A DNA stretch of 64,000 nucleotides from contig CAUTML010000002.1 of NCBI GenBank assembly GCA_963539845.1, positions 123,439-187,438 of the forward strand. Direction: 5' to 3'. The stretch comes from CAMUQR01 sp963539845 (GTDB lineage: Bacteria > Patescibacteriota > Saccharimonadia > Saccharimonadales > Saccharimonadaceae). This document shows positions 10,066-18,876 of this stretch, in pieces. The notes under the pieces were generated by a model, which saw nothing but the letters and a program-made list of their open reading frames with translations, was not told the origin of the DNA and made no database searches. The number at the start of each line of letters is the position of its first letter. Position 1 is the first letter of the stretch. The translations under genes were made by a program, and so were the position numbers.

Positions 10066-12054
10066 ATGATAAAACGCTTAAGTTGGTGGATAATAGTGTT
10101 GTTGATAGCGATTTTTAGCTTTCAACCAGTTTGGGCTGATGATCCTGATTCAATTGAAAATATCAGTAGCCAGCATTACCAAAAATACACTAAATGTCAA
10201 CAAGAAAAACTACGCGCCGACCCGCAACGCAGTCAAGCTGAGATCGCAGAGGAATGTCAGGCCGAAAACATTCCAACCAATTGTAATCCTCAGGGTGGGC
10301 TAGGCTGGTTAATTTGTCCATTGATTAATATTGTGGCTTCAGGTTCAGACGTTTCGTATTATTTTGTCCGTAATTTAATGGATATTGATGTTGATTTTCT
10401 CAAAACCGACTCACCGACGTTTCAAGTTTGGGCGGAAATTCGCAATATCGCTAATGTTGGTTTAATTTTGTTCTTCTTATTTATGATTTTTTCACAAATC
10501 ACAGATCGTGGTATGAGCAACTATAATATCAAAAAAACTCTGCCTAAATTCATCATGGCGGTGTTTTTGGTTAATTTATCGTTTTTTGTTAGCCAATTAC
10601 TGGTTGATATTTCAAACATCACTGGATCATCCGTCACCAAACTAATTGAAACCATCGAAAACGGCGCTTTTCAATCTAATGAAGGAGTCGGCCTAGGGGG
10701 TGTAACAGCTTCGGTAGCCGGAACCGCCTTGGCGATTCTGCTAACTGTTGTGGCTTTTACTAAATTACATCAGATGAATGCTTTATTATCTTTAATCATG
10801 CCACTTTTAGTGACCTATATTTTAGCTATGGTCGCGACCGGGATTATGTTACTAGTCCGAAAAGCCGCCGTGATTGCCCTGGTTGCTATTTCGCCGATCG
10901 CTTTTTTGAGCTTAATTTTTTCACGAACCGAAAGTTTTTATAATAAGTGGAAACAGGGGATGACGGTAACTTTAGTGGCTTTTCCGGTTATCGCTTTGCT
11001 ATTTGGAGCGTCGGGATTTGTTAGTAAATTAATCACTCACAGCTCATCAGGACTTTTGATACATATTTTAGGGTTAGTCGTGTCGGGAGTGCCGATGTTT
11101 GTCGCTCCGTCAATGATTCGTAAATCGGTTAGTTCGCTACCGGCCGTAGGTAATATAATCAACAACACCGTTAATCGTCTGAGAAGTAGAAGTCAAACTA
11201 AATTTAACGACAGTCGCTTTATGAGCTTGGCCAAAAAAAGACGCCAGCAAGGATTTGATGATTTCTTGGCTGGGAAACTGCCATCTACTATTACTCCAAG
11301 ATTATCCAGAGCCTTTCCTAAATTAAAACTTTTAAATAAAATACCCAATGGGGGATTATCGGCAATGACTCATGGCGTATTATCAAGAACCGCCTCAGGA
11401 CAGTCAATCCTTAAAGACATTGACGATCGTCAACTAGCAACAATCACTGGCTTATCTAGCCAACTAGATGAGGCAGATTCTGAAAAAATTATGGACTATG
11501 CTGAGAATGATAGACTACATGATTTGAACATCAACGATTTGTCCGAACAATCGCAACGGGCCATTTATTCCGCTGGTTTAAACAATAATAACCTCAAAGA
11601 AATTGCCGGAGCGTCATTATTACGACAATCGCAACTGGGCGAAATCTCCCAATCAGGTTTCAATAAAGCGATGTCATTTATGGAAAAAAACGGCACCACC
11701 GCGTCAATTCGTAATCAATTATCTGAACAAGCTCGCCAAAGTTCGGTCGCCAAAGGTCGACTGGATATGGATAATCATATTAGCGGTTTAATGAAAAATG
11801 GTGGTGTATCACAAGCCACTATCGCCAGCGCACCTAATAATTTAAAAGATTACTTGCGCAATCTTGGAGCTGACGACATCGCTAAAATCAATTCTAAATC
11901 ATTTACTAAAAACGACGATTTCCGCGTCGCTTATCAAGATTTATACCATAATGACCCCAATTTCGCTTATATCAGCAACGCTGCTTTAAACGATCCTAAT
12001 TTGTCAGCCGCTACTGCCAACGAAATCCTAAAAATTCACTCAAATCAACCATAA
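10066..12054 (+). CDS. VirB6/TrbL-like polytopic type IV secretion protein, paralogue 4
   Basis: At 662 residues this is the shortest paralogue and perhaps the closest to a minimal family member. It has a signal peptide (1-24), a short ectodomain with CNPQGGLGWLICP (about 75-90, matching the CSVEGIGWIICP of paralogue 1), and the membrane block (118-360) with W.EIRNIANVG, DRGMSNYNIKKTLPKF, LVNLSFF and ISPIAFLSLIF. A 300-residue soluble tail follows. The gene appears to have its own promoter just upstream. Two bases separate its stop from the next ATG, so it is probably transcribed with paralogue 5. Confidence 0.7.
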   Translation: MIKRLSWWIIVLLIAIFSFQPVWADDPDSIENISSQHYQKYTKCQQEKLRADPQRSQAEIAEECQAENIPTNCNPQGGLGWLICPLINIVASGSDVSYYFVRNLMDIDVDFLKTDSPTFQVWAEIRNIANVGLILFFLFMIFSQITDRGMSNYNIKKTLPKFIMAVFLVNLSFFVSQLLVDISNITGSSVTKLIETIENGAFQSNEGVGLGGVTASVAGTALAILLTVVAFTKLHQMNALLSLIMPLLVTYILAMVATGIMLLVRKAAVIALVAISPIAFLSLIFSRTESFYNKWKQGMTVTLVAFPVIALLFGASGFVSKLITHSSSGLLIHILGLVVSGVPMFVAPSMIRKSVSSLPAVGNIINNTVNRLRSRSQTKFNDSRFMSLAKKRRQQGFDDFLAGKLPSTITPRLSRAFPKLKLLNKIPNGGLSAMTHGVLSRTASGQSILKDIDDRQLATITGLSSQLDEADSEKIMDYAENDRLHDLNINDLSEQSQRAIYSAGLNNNNLKEIAGASLLRQSQLGEISQSGFNKAMSFMEKNGTTASIRNQLSEQARQSSVAKGRLDMDNHISGLMKNGGVSQATIASAPNNLKDYLRNLGADDIAKINSKSFTKNDDFRVAYQDLYHNDPNFAYISNAALNDPNLSAATANEILKIHSNQP

Positions 12055-12056
12055 TT

Positions 12057-14699
12057 ATGATCAAGAAAAGTCTTATCTTAGTATTCGTTGTATTAACCGC
12101 AATTATTTGGAGCGGTAATAGTTTTGCTTCGCAAAATTTTCGCAAATTTGATATCAATGACTACCCCAAAGATAAGATTTCCACTCACGAACTATTAACT
12201 CAAGTCCGCGATTTTTCCATCAACATTTTAAAAGAATTAGAAACTTGCAAAAATCGTGGCGAGCTAGAGAAACAAGATTATTATTGCACCAATATTTATG
12301 AAGCCGATCGACTTAGATTGAGCTTGTTATTAGCCATCAATGCCAATTTACCGGAAAACATTGCCACAACCGATAACGGCGTCAGTCGACTGATTTTTAA
12401 AAAAGGCAGTTTTAACGATATAATCGATAGAGTTAACCCGCGAATGGTCGGAATCAGCGATGTGGATAGCGAAAACCCTCAAGCTCAAGAAATTAAAAAA
12501 ACTCTAGTTCAAAACAACGATATCGAGGCTGTTACTGCTAATAGTAACTTTCACTTTTTTATTAAAACCGCTAATTTAGGCTTGAAATCATGTGCCTTAG
12601 GGACCGGCTCGTCAACCAAAGATCGCTTCGCCACCCTCAACCCCCAACTCAAGCAAAACAACGACAAGGAATTAAAAGATTATCCACCAATTGGCTGTAA
12701 TGATCTGATCGAAGTTTTAAGGCAATTTGCTAACGAAAAATCCTTACGAACTATCTTTAAACACACCGATGATTTCGCTTGGCTTAATTTTACTGATTCC
12801 GAAAAAGCCAATATTATTTCTACTAAAGAAGAGCGCGACCATTATAATAATTTAAAAAATGACGGCCGTAATTATGTCAATGCCCAATCTGAATGTGCCT
12901 TAAGAGGCGTTTCGGCCTTAATTTTATGCCCATCAATGCGCTTTTTGGGTAGCGCTAGCCAAGCCGGACTAGAAACCATAAAAAATAAGCTCTTATTAGA
13001 TCCGCAGTTCGTTGATACTTCTTTGCCGAGTGGACAACTTTTATATCGTTTTTGGCAAGAATTTCAATCAATTAGTAATATGCTGTTCATCATATGTTTA
13101 ATAATAGTTGTCATTGCTTATTTAACAAACTTCAAAATCGAAACTTATCACTTTAAAAAAATTATCCCTCGACTGGCTGGATTAGTGATTTTGAGTAATT
13201 TGTCTTTTTTGATTATGCGTTTTGGGGTAGATATTAGCAATTTAACCGGGCAAGGTTTGTATAAGACTTTTCTCAGATTATCCGGCTCGCAAATTAACAT
13301 TATGAGCGTCACAATTGGAATTTTATCCGGAGCAAAAGGTATTCTATTAACCGGACTTGTAGCAACAGCTGGCTTTTATTTTGGTGGAATCATTGCTTTG
13401 GTGCCGATTTTATTATTTACTTTTTTCTCAATTTTAGCGGTAATTTTTAGTTTAGTTTTTCGAGACATTGCTTTTATTTTATCTGTTATAATCGCTCCGC
13501 TAGCGCTAGCTAGTTTATTATTACCAAACATCGACCGAATATTTAAAGTCTGGAAACAGACAGTGACGACGGTTTTTATGATACCTATCGTGGTTGGGTT
13601 TTGTTTTGGCGCTGGTATATTAGCATATAGTTTATTGTCCCGCAGTGGAGGAATTATGACCATTTTAAGTTTTATACCTTTAGCTCTGCAAGTTTTTATC
13701 TTTCCTAAATTGTTAATGAATTCCGTCAAAAATCTACCACTAGTCGGTGATAAATTAAGCGATTTTTTGAACAAAGGCTCAACTTTTGCCAGCGAAAAAT
13801 ATCAAGAGTCCGATTTTCACAAAACCGCTTTGCGCAACGACCGTATTAAACTAGCTAAACAACGCGAAAAAGGCATCGTTGATAAACGAGATCCTCGCAC
13901 CTATTTTAATCGAGCAACCAAACCAATTCGCGATAAAAGTCGTCGAGCAATCGATCGAATTTTGCCAGGTTACAGTAGTGTCGTCTCGGCCCCGAGTTTT
14001 GATCCAGAAGTTTTTAAACAAATTAGTGATCTAGGTAGTGGCTTAAGCCCGGTAGTCGCGAAGCATTTTCTGATCCAAAATGAGATATTAGAAAGCGACG
14101 CAACCGATTCCGATTTATCTACCCAAGATTCCAACACCATCAACCAGGTAAATTCTTTATTAAACAGCAACGACCCCAATAATATTCTATCAGCGTTAAT
14201 CGCTATGGCGGACGACGGCGAAGGCAACGCTCAAACTGTTCTAAAAGGATTAGATTATTATGTTAACTCTGGCGGAGAACGAAGTTACATCAATCAATCT
14301 TTAAAAATTATTGAGGCTAATTTTCAAAAAGAGTCAATGCCATCTGACGCAGCCCACATCAAAGACGTTTCAAAACGCCTTGCCCAAGTTAATCCCAATC
14401 CCAATCAATTACGCCTTGCCCAAGTTAATCCCAATCCCAATCAATTGCCTAATTACAGCTCACTTGGTATTGATGATCAAGGTGAACTAATTGATTTAAC
14501 TGCCGAATATATGGGAAAAATTACCAATTGGCGTAAATTCAAAGGTTTCAAAGATAATATCGTAGACGATCAAGCTTTTAAAAAGTTTATTAACTCTCAA
14601 GGACATAACAACAAACAATACAAACAATTTATTATCAACTCTATCAAACAACAGGCTGGTCAACGACAAGAGGCCATGGATTATCTCAAGGATTTTTAG
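12057..14699 (+). CDS. VirB6/TrbL-like polytopic type IV secretion protein, paralogue 5
   Basis: This 880-residue protein has a signal peptide (1-24), an ectodomain (25-330) with CALRGVSALILCP near its end, and a more divergent copy of the membrane block (about 338-555: FQSISNML, KKIIPRLAGLVILSNLSFL, IIAPLALASLLLPN). A charged tail follows. The tail contains a perfect 12-residue tandem duplication (RLAQVNPNPNQL twice, residues about 774-797), encoded by two 36-base copies. The weaker conservation of the NY..K.LPKL signature (here TYHFKKIIPRL) marks it as the outlier of the five. Confidence 0.7.
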   Translation: MIKKSLILVFVVLTAIIWSGNSFASQNFRKFDINDYPKDKISTHELLTQVRDFSINILKELETCKNRGELEKQDYYCTNIYEADRLRLSLLLAINANLPENIATTDNGVSRLIFKKGSFNDIIDRVNPRMVGISDVDSENPQAQEIKKTLVQNNDIEAVTANSNFHFFIKTANLGLKSCALGTGSSTKDRFATLNPQLKQNNDKELKDYPPIGCNDLIEVLRQFANEKSLRTIFKHTDDFAWLNFTDSEKANIISTKEERDHYNNLKNDGRNYVNAQSECALRGVSALILCPSMRFLGSASQAGLETIKNKLLLDPQFVDTSLPSGQLLYRFWQEFQSISNMLFIICLIIVVIAYLTNFKIETYHFKKIIPRLAGLVILSNLSFLIMRFGVDISNLTGQGLYKTFLRLSGSQINIMSVTIGILSGAKGILLTGLVATAGFYFGGIIALVPILLFTFFSILAVIFSLVFRDIAFILSVIIAPLALASLLLPNIDRIFKVWKQTVTTVFMIPIVVGFCFGAGILAYSLLSRSGGIMTILSFIPLALQVFIFPKLLMNSVKNLPLVGDKLSDFLNKGSTFASEKYQESDFHKTALRNDRIKLAKQREKGIVDKRDPRTYFNRATKPIRDKSRRAIDRILPGYSSVVSAPSFDPEVFKQISDLGSGLSPVVAKHFLIQNEILESDATDSDLSTQDSNTINQVNSLLNSNDPNNILSALIAMADDGEGNAQTVLKGLDYYVNSGGERSYINQSLKIIEANFQKESMPSDAAHIKDVSKRLAQVNPNPNQLRLAQVNPNPNQLPNYSSLGIDDQGELIDLTAEYMGKITNWRKFKGFKDNIVDDQAFKKFINSQGHNNKQYKQFIINSIKQQAGQRQEAMDYLKDF
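14376..14447 (+). repeat. 36-base in-frame tandem duplication
   Basis: Bases 14376-14411 and 14412-14447 are identical except for the last position (A versus G). The repeat adds 12 residues to the soluble tail of VirB6-like paralogue 5. Confidence 0.95.
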
Positions 14700-14742
14700 G
14701 CTGTTTATGATATGATTATATTAACTTAATTTGAATTAAATC

Positions 14743-16941
14743 ATGTCAATACACCAACAAACTCTACTGAATTTACAATCTTTGCGTCAAGCCGAGCAGG
14801 GGGCTGGTTTAAATCTAGCGTCATCACTCCCAGAACTAGTTTCAATTAAAAAAACTACTCAATCAAAAACCGCCACCAAAGCCAATTTTAAAAAAACCGC
14901 GCCAATTATTATGATTTTACTGGTAATTATTGCGATTATAATTGGTTTATTGATGTTGTTATCACCAGCCACTCTAATAATGCACGTTACTCAAACCATC
15001 GTCGATCGGTTCGACACTCAACAAACTAGCGCTGAATCGCGAGCCAATCTGTTACTTAACAGTAAGTGGCTCGATAATCAACCAACTTCCGAATATAAAA
15101 TCATTAACGATTATCGACAAATTCCTGAAGTTTTGGTCAAAAATTTAGAAAAAGAAGGCTTCCAAATTCAAACCAAAAATCAACAAATTGAAGCCATTTT
15201 CTTCAAAAATAAACCAATTAGTCGTCAAGAATTTTTGACTAAAATTTCTACCGATGTCGAAATCAATCAAGCCAAAAACAATAGCTACAACAGTAAGCGC
15301 GTTTTATTTCAAGACATTGCCTGGCAAAAGCACGCCCATAATTTACGACTGTCTAAACACGGTTTTACAGGGAGTGACCACTCGATTAACAGCCTCAAAC
15401 AGCAAGAATTAGAAATTACAAAAATTCACGAGCCAGAGATGCGTTTTAACACTGAAATTCCGGGTGATAATCAATCTGGTTCTAACCAATCTACCCAAGC
15501 ACCCCACACTAATCTTTTTAAATCAATTAAGCAAAATTTAGACTACATTAACCAACAAGCCGACCAAACCGCCAAGGCTCAAGAATCACCGTTTTACAAG
15601 TCTTTTAACAATCTCAAACTAATTGAAACCGATTTTATTAACAATCAAAGCGCCTGCGGTTTATATCATAATAGTAAATTTTTACAAAATTATGCCAAAA
15701 CCCCTCAAGCTGGTCAACAATCTCGCTTAGCTTTTAATTTGTTTATTGAATCCGAAAAAATCAAGGCCGGGCTAGCCACTCCGGAATCGACTGAGTTTTA
15801 TGGCAAACGATTAACCGAAACTTTTACCATCACCAAAGCTGACGGCACAAAAGTCGAAACTAAAGCCGGCACCGATTCAGTTGGCTATAAATACGCGGCT
15901 TTTGGCGACACTCTCGAACTTGATGAAAGCGCCGAACGTTACGTTATCGGAGCCAGTCCTAGCGTCGCTCAGTCTCTCAAAACTATCGAAAATAGCGATC
16001 ATCAATGTGATAATTCTTCAGGTAATTTTCTCAGTCAATTGTTTAGTCAGTTTTTTAGTAATTTAGCTAGCTTGCTTCAACCTTTCAAACTTAATAATCG
16101 CTCCTTAAATAATTTACTTAATTCTGGTAAATCGCGTCAATTAACCGAAAACACTGTGGCTGCCATGGCTAATTTAAAAGTCGCCCCTAATACCACTGGG
16201 GAAGATTTAGTTAATTCTAGCGTCGCTTCAGCTGGTCATTTATTCGGTAGATTAGCCGCTATCGGTGGTAATAATATTTTAAATAAAAAACAAGCTATGG
16301 CTTATCTAGACCAACAATCTAAATATTTGGCCCTCCAAGGTCAAATCGAAGCCAAAAAACTCAGTCCGTTTGATACCAGCTCTAAACATACTTTCCTAGG
16401 TAGTATCGTCCATAGCAACCTACATCTTTTTACTAAAACCTCTTCCATTCGCTCCCTAGGACAGGGGATAATCCATTCAGCCAAACTAAGTTTAGCTAAA
16501 ATTAGCCCGATATCACAAGCTAAAAACCTATCAATTAATCACCAGCGTTGTCAAGATCCGACTATTTTAAAGCTCAACCAATATTTTAATGGCGAGGAGA
16601 TTGCTTTGGATATTTTTTGCAATCCAATTTATGGCGTAGATGTCAACGCCTTAAAAACCGACCCCTCAGCTGTTATTCGTCAATTAGTCGCCAGTGGTGA
16701 TTTACAAAAAACCGACCCAAATTGTCGCGAAAATTGCGATTTGCAACCAGCTGCCGGCTTAGCCAATTACCAAAAAAATTGCATTGATCGAGCCAAATTA
16801 CCAATTGGTGACGCCAATAGCGATTTAGAGCTTGATGATGGAGCTAGTTGTTTAGCTAATTCACCCCAAAAATCACTCTATGCTCTTTATTTTATCGACC
16901 AGCGTCTTAACACTATTTTTAAAGAAATTAACCCTTTATAA
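14743..16941 (+). CDS. Single-pass T4SS-locus protein with large extracytoplasmic domain, function unknown
   Basis: This 732-residue protein is not recognised as a known family. A charged N-terminus (1-50) is followed by one strong membrane helix (about 54-76, IIMILLVIIAIIIGLLMLL). About 650 residues are then predicted to lie outside. The C-terminal part contains many cysteines (for example NCRENCDLQP and CQDP). The central part is rich in Asn, Gln, Ser and Lys. It lies between the VirB6-like series and the PrgI/TraC/VirB4 genes in the same orientation, which makes it a candidate structural partner (a scaffold, or a periplasm-facing or surface adaptor). No lytic transglycosylase or peptidase motif was seen. 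Confidence 0.65.
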   Translation: MSIHQQTLLNLQSLRQAEQGAGLNLASSLPELVSIKKTTQSKTATKANFKKTAPIIMILLVIIAIIIGLLMLLSPATLIMHVTQTIVDRFDTQQTSAESRANLLLNSKWLDNQPTSEYKIINDYRQIPEVLVKNLEKEGFQIQTKNQQIEAIFFKNKPISRQEFLTKISTDVEINQAKNNSYNSKRVLFQDIAWQKHAHNLRLSKHGFTGSDHSINSLKQQELEITKIHEPEMRFNTEIPGDNQSGSNQSTQAPHTNLFKSIKQNLDYINQQADQTAKAQESPFYKSFNNLKLIETDFINNQSACGLYHNSKFLQNYAKTPQAGQQSRLAFNLFIESEKIKAGLATPESTEFYGKRLTETFTITKADGTKVETKAGTDSVGYKYAAFGDTLELDESAERYVIGASPSVAQSLKTIENSDHQCDNSSGNFLSQLFSQFFSNLASLLQPFKLNNRSLNNLLNSGKSRQLTENTVAAMANLKVAPNTTGEDLVNSSVASAGHLFGRLAAIGGNNILNKKQAMAYLDQQSKYLALQGQIEAKKLSPFDTSSKHTFLGSIVHSNLHLFTKTSSIRSLGQGIIHSAKLSLAKISPISQAKNLSINHQRCQDPTILKLNQYFNGEEIALDIFCNPIYGVDVNALKTDPSAVIRQLVASGDLQKTDPNCRENCDLQPAAGLANYQKNCIDRAKLPIGDANSDLELDDGASCLANSPQKSLYALYFIDQRLNTIFKEINPL

Positions 16942-16974
16942 TCCTCAAACATTATCAAAATCAATCCTTTTTGA

Positions 16975-16980
16975 TATAAT
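16975..16980 (+). promoter_or_regulatory. Extended -10 of the PrgI-TraC-VirB4 operon
   Basis: TTGATATAAT (TATAAT at 16975-16980, with an upstream TG) sits 7 bases before the ATG at 16988, again predicting a leaderless transcript. Confidence 0.6.
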
Positions 16981-16987
16981 AATACTT

Positions 16988-17923
16988 ATGGCAGTTTATA
17001 AAGTTCCCCAAGACGTGGAAGCTGAAGATAAACTCCTAGGACCGTTTAGTTTTCGCCAGTTTATTTATCTGGTTATTGCGGTGTTAGCGGGTGGTTTGGC
17101 TTATTTTTTGGGTACTATTTTTATTGGACTAGCTTTAATCCCTTTACCACTGATAGTTATCTTTTTAATTTTAGCACTCCCACTTAAAAAAGATCAGCCG
17201 ATGGAGGTTTACGCAGCGGCTATTTTAGCTTTTTATCTCAAACCCCGTTTAAAATTATGGGAGCCAGATGGAATTCTAAATATGGTTGAGTTTACTAATG
17301 ATGGTCTAGGCGATCAAGATTTTTCTCCCGATATTACGTTTGATAAAGCTCGCCAACGGATTAGTTTTTTGTCTAATTTAGTTGATTCTAATGGTGAATT
17401 AATCAGATCATCACTAGTAGCCAATCCAGCGATTCAATCCGATATCGCCGCCGAAGCCACTCAAGTTGAAGATATGCACGATGATGACGCCGTAATTAAT
17501 CAAAAATTCGACGCCATGATCAATAATTACAACCAAACTCGACGCGAACAAATAATCGAAAATCTTAGCGACAGTGGGGGATTTAGCAATAATCAAACGT
17601 CTCAACCGGCTAATTTTCCGTTGCCACCAGAGCCTGTCGCAACTCCAACACCTCAGCCAACCCAATTCAGTCCAGCCCCAACGCCTCCAGACACACCCCC
17701 AGCTCAGCCTTCGGTTTCATTAACCGCTAAGCAAGCATTTCCACAACAAACACCAGAACCAACTGATAATTCTTATGTTTTTAGCCCGTCTCCTGATATA
17801 ATAAATCTAGCTAATAATAACGATTTATCAGTTCAAACACTTTCTGCCGAAGCTAAAAAAATTGCCGACCGCAATAAAAAACTTTTAGGCGAGGAAGAGG
17901 AAGTTATAATTTCACTGAGGTAA
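16988..17923 (+). CDS. PrgI-family T4SS membrane protein
   Basis: A 311-residue protein. The frame extends upstream to 16880, but the ATG at 16988 directly follows a TATAAT box and gives the standard family N-terminus (MAVYKVPQDVEAEDKLLGPF). PrgI proteins are small VirB3-like membrane components of Gram-positive conjugation systems, usually encoded next to VirB4. Two hydrophobic helices occupy about residues 27-70 and are followed by FYLKPRLKLW, typical of the family. The extra 200-residue C-terminus is rich in Pro, Thr and Gln (about 205-275) and is longer than the roughly 100-150 residues usual for the family. It probably extends into the cytoplasm. Six bases after its last codons TraC-like translation begins. 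Confidence 0.85.
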   Translation: MAVYKVPQDVEAEDKLLGPFSFRQFIYLVIAVLAGGLAYFLGTIFIGLALIPLPLIVIFLILALPLKKDQPMEVYAAAILAFYLKPRLKLWEPDGILNMVEFTNDGLGDQDFSPDITFDKARQRISFLSNLVDSNGELIRSSLVANPAIQSDIAAEATQVEDMHDDDAVINQKFDAMINNYNQTRREQIIENLSDSGGFSNNQTSQPANFPLPPEPVATPTPQPTQFSPAPTPPDTPPAQPSVSLTAKQAFPQQTPEPTDNSYVFSPSPDIINLANNNDLSVQTLSAEAKKIADRNKKLLGEEEEVIISLR

Positions 17924-17925
17924 TT

Positions 17926-18876
17926 ATGGATAATCAACAATATAATAATTTTCAACCTACCGCGCCAAATTCAGCTCCCACACCTGGCAATTTTGCGGTA
18001 AATAATCAAAATTTCAACCAACCTCTGCAATCTGATCAAGCTTTTTCATTGTCACAAGTGCCAACTAACCAAGCCTTACCACAAAACCCAAGTCAGCCAG
18101 ATGTTATGACACCTAATGTTCGCGATTCTGGCAAGTCTAATATTAGCAAAGAAACTCGTCCGAAGCCAGCCAACCCAAACTCCACTCAAAATCATCTACA
18201 AATTGCCGAAGTCCGCGAAGGTATTATTATTATGAAAGATGGTAGTTTTAAAACTATAATCAGCTGTAAATCGATCAATTTCGACCTGATGAGCGCCCGC
18301 GAACGAGAGGGAATTGAATATGGTTATCAAGGTTTCTTAAATTCGCTCTATTTTCCAATTCAAATTTTAATTCGTTCTAATAAAGTCGATATTGGTCCAT
18401 ATTTAGAAAAATTAGTCAATATTCGCTCCAAACAAGATAATATGTTACTAAACGTTTTGATTGATGATTATATCAATTATATCGATATTTTAGCTCAAGA
18501 AGCTAATATTATGGATAAAACTTTTTACGTGGTAATTCCGTATTATCCGACCAACGAGTCGTTTGATGATATTAAATCTCAGTCTAAGGGTATTTTAGGT
18601 AGTTTATTTGCCAAAAGTCCCAATCAAACAGTTAAAGTTAATCAAAAATCCTACCTAAAAGCTAAAGAAGAGATTCAAAATCGCGTCGATGTTATTTTAA
18701 ATGGTTTAAATCAAGTCGGCGTCCAAGCTAAACAACTCAACACCGAGCAAATTAGTCAATTATTTTATAATTTTTATAATCCAGACACCGCTAACCGCGA
18801 ACCGCTAGTTAGTTTTGATCAAATTTCCACAATTTACACAACAAAAGGAACTAATCCACCTGGAGGTGAAATTTAA
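17926..18876 (+). CDS. TraC-like protein (VirB4 N-terminal-type domain)
   Basis: This 316-residue protein has a disordered Asn/Gln/Pro-rich N-terminus (1-85) and a globular domain (about 90-300) starting IAEVREGIIIMKDGSFKTII. That pattern resembles the TraC-like domain found next to, or fused at the N-terminus of, VirB4 ATPases in Gram-positive and CPR type IV systems. It carries no P-loop. TGAGG at 17916 serves as ribosome binding site. Its TAA overlaps the ATG of the ATPase gene (TAATG), implying coupled translation and a physical complex. Confidence 0.7.
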   Translation: MDNQQYNNFQPTAPNSAPTPGNFAVNNQNFNQPLQSDQAFSLSQVPTNQALPQNPSQPDVMTPNVRDSGKSNISKETRPKPANPNSTQNHLQIAEVREGIIIMKDGSFKTIISCKSINFDLMSAREREGIEYGYQGFLNSLYFPIQILIRSNKVDIGPYLEKLVNIRSKQDNMLLNVLIDDYINYIDILAQEANIMDKTFYVVIPYYPTNESFDDIKSQSKGILGSLFAKSPNQTVKVNQKSYLKAKEEIQNRVDVILNGLNQVGVQAKQLNTEQISQLFYNFYNPDTANREPLVSFDQISTIYTTKGTNPPGGEI

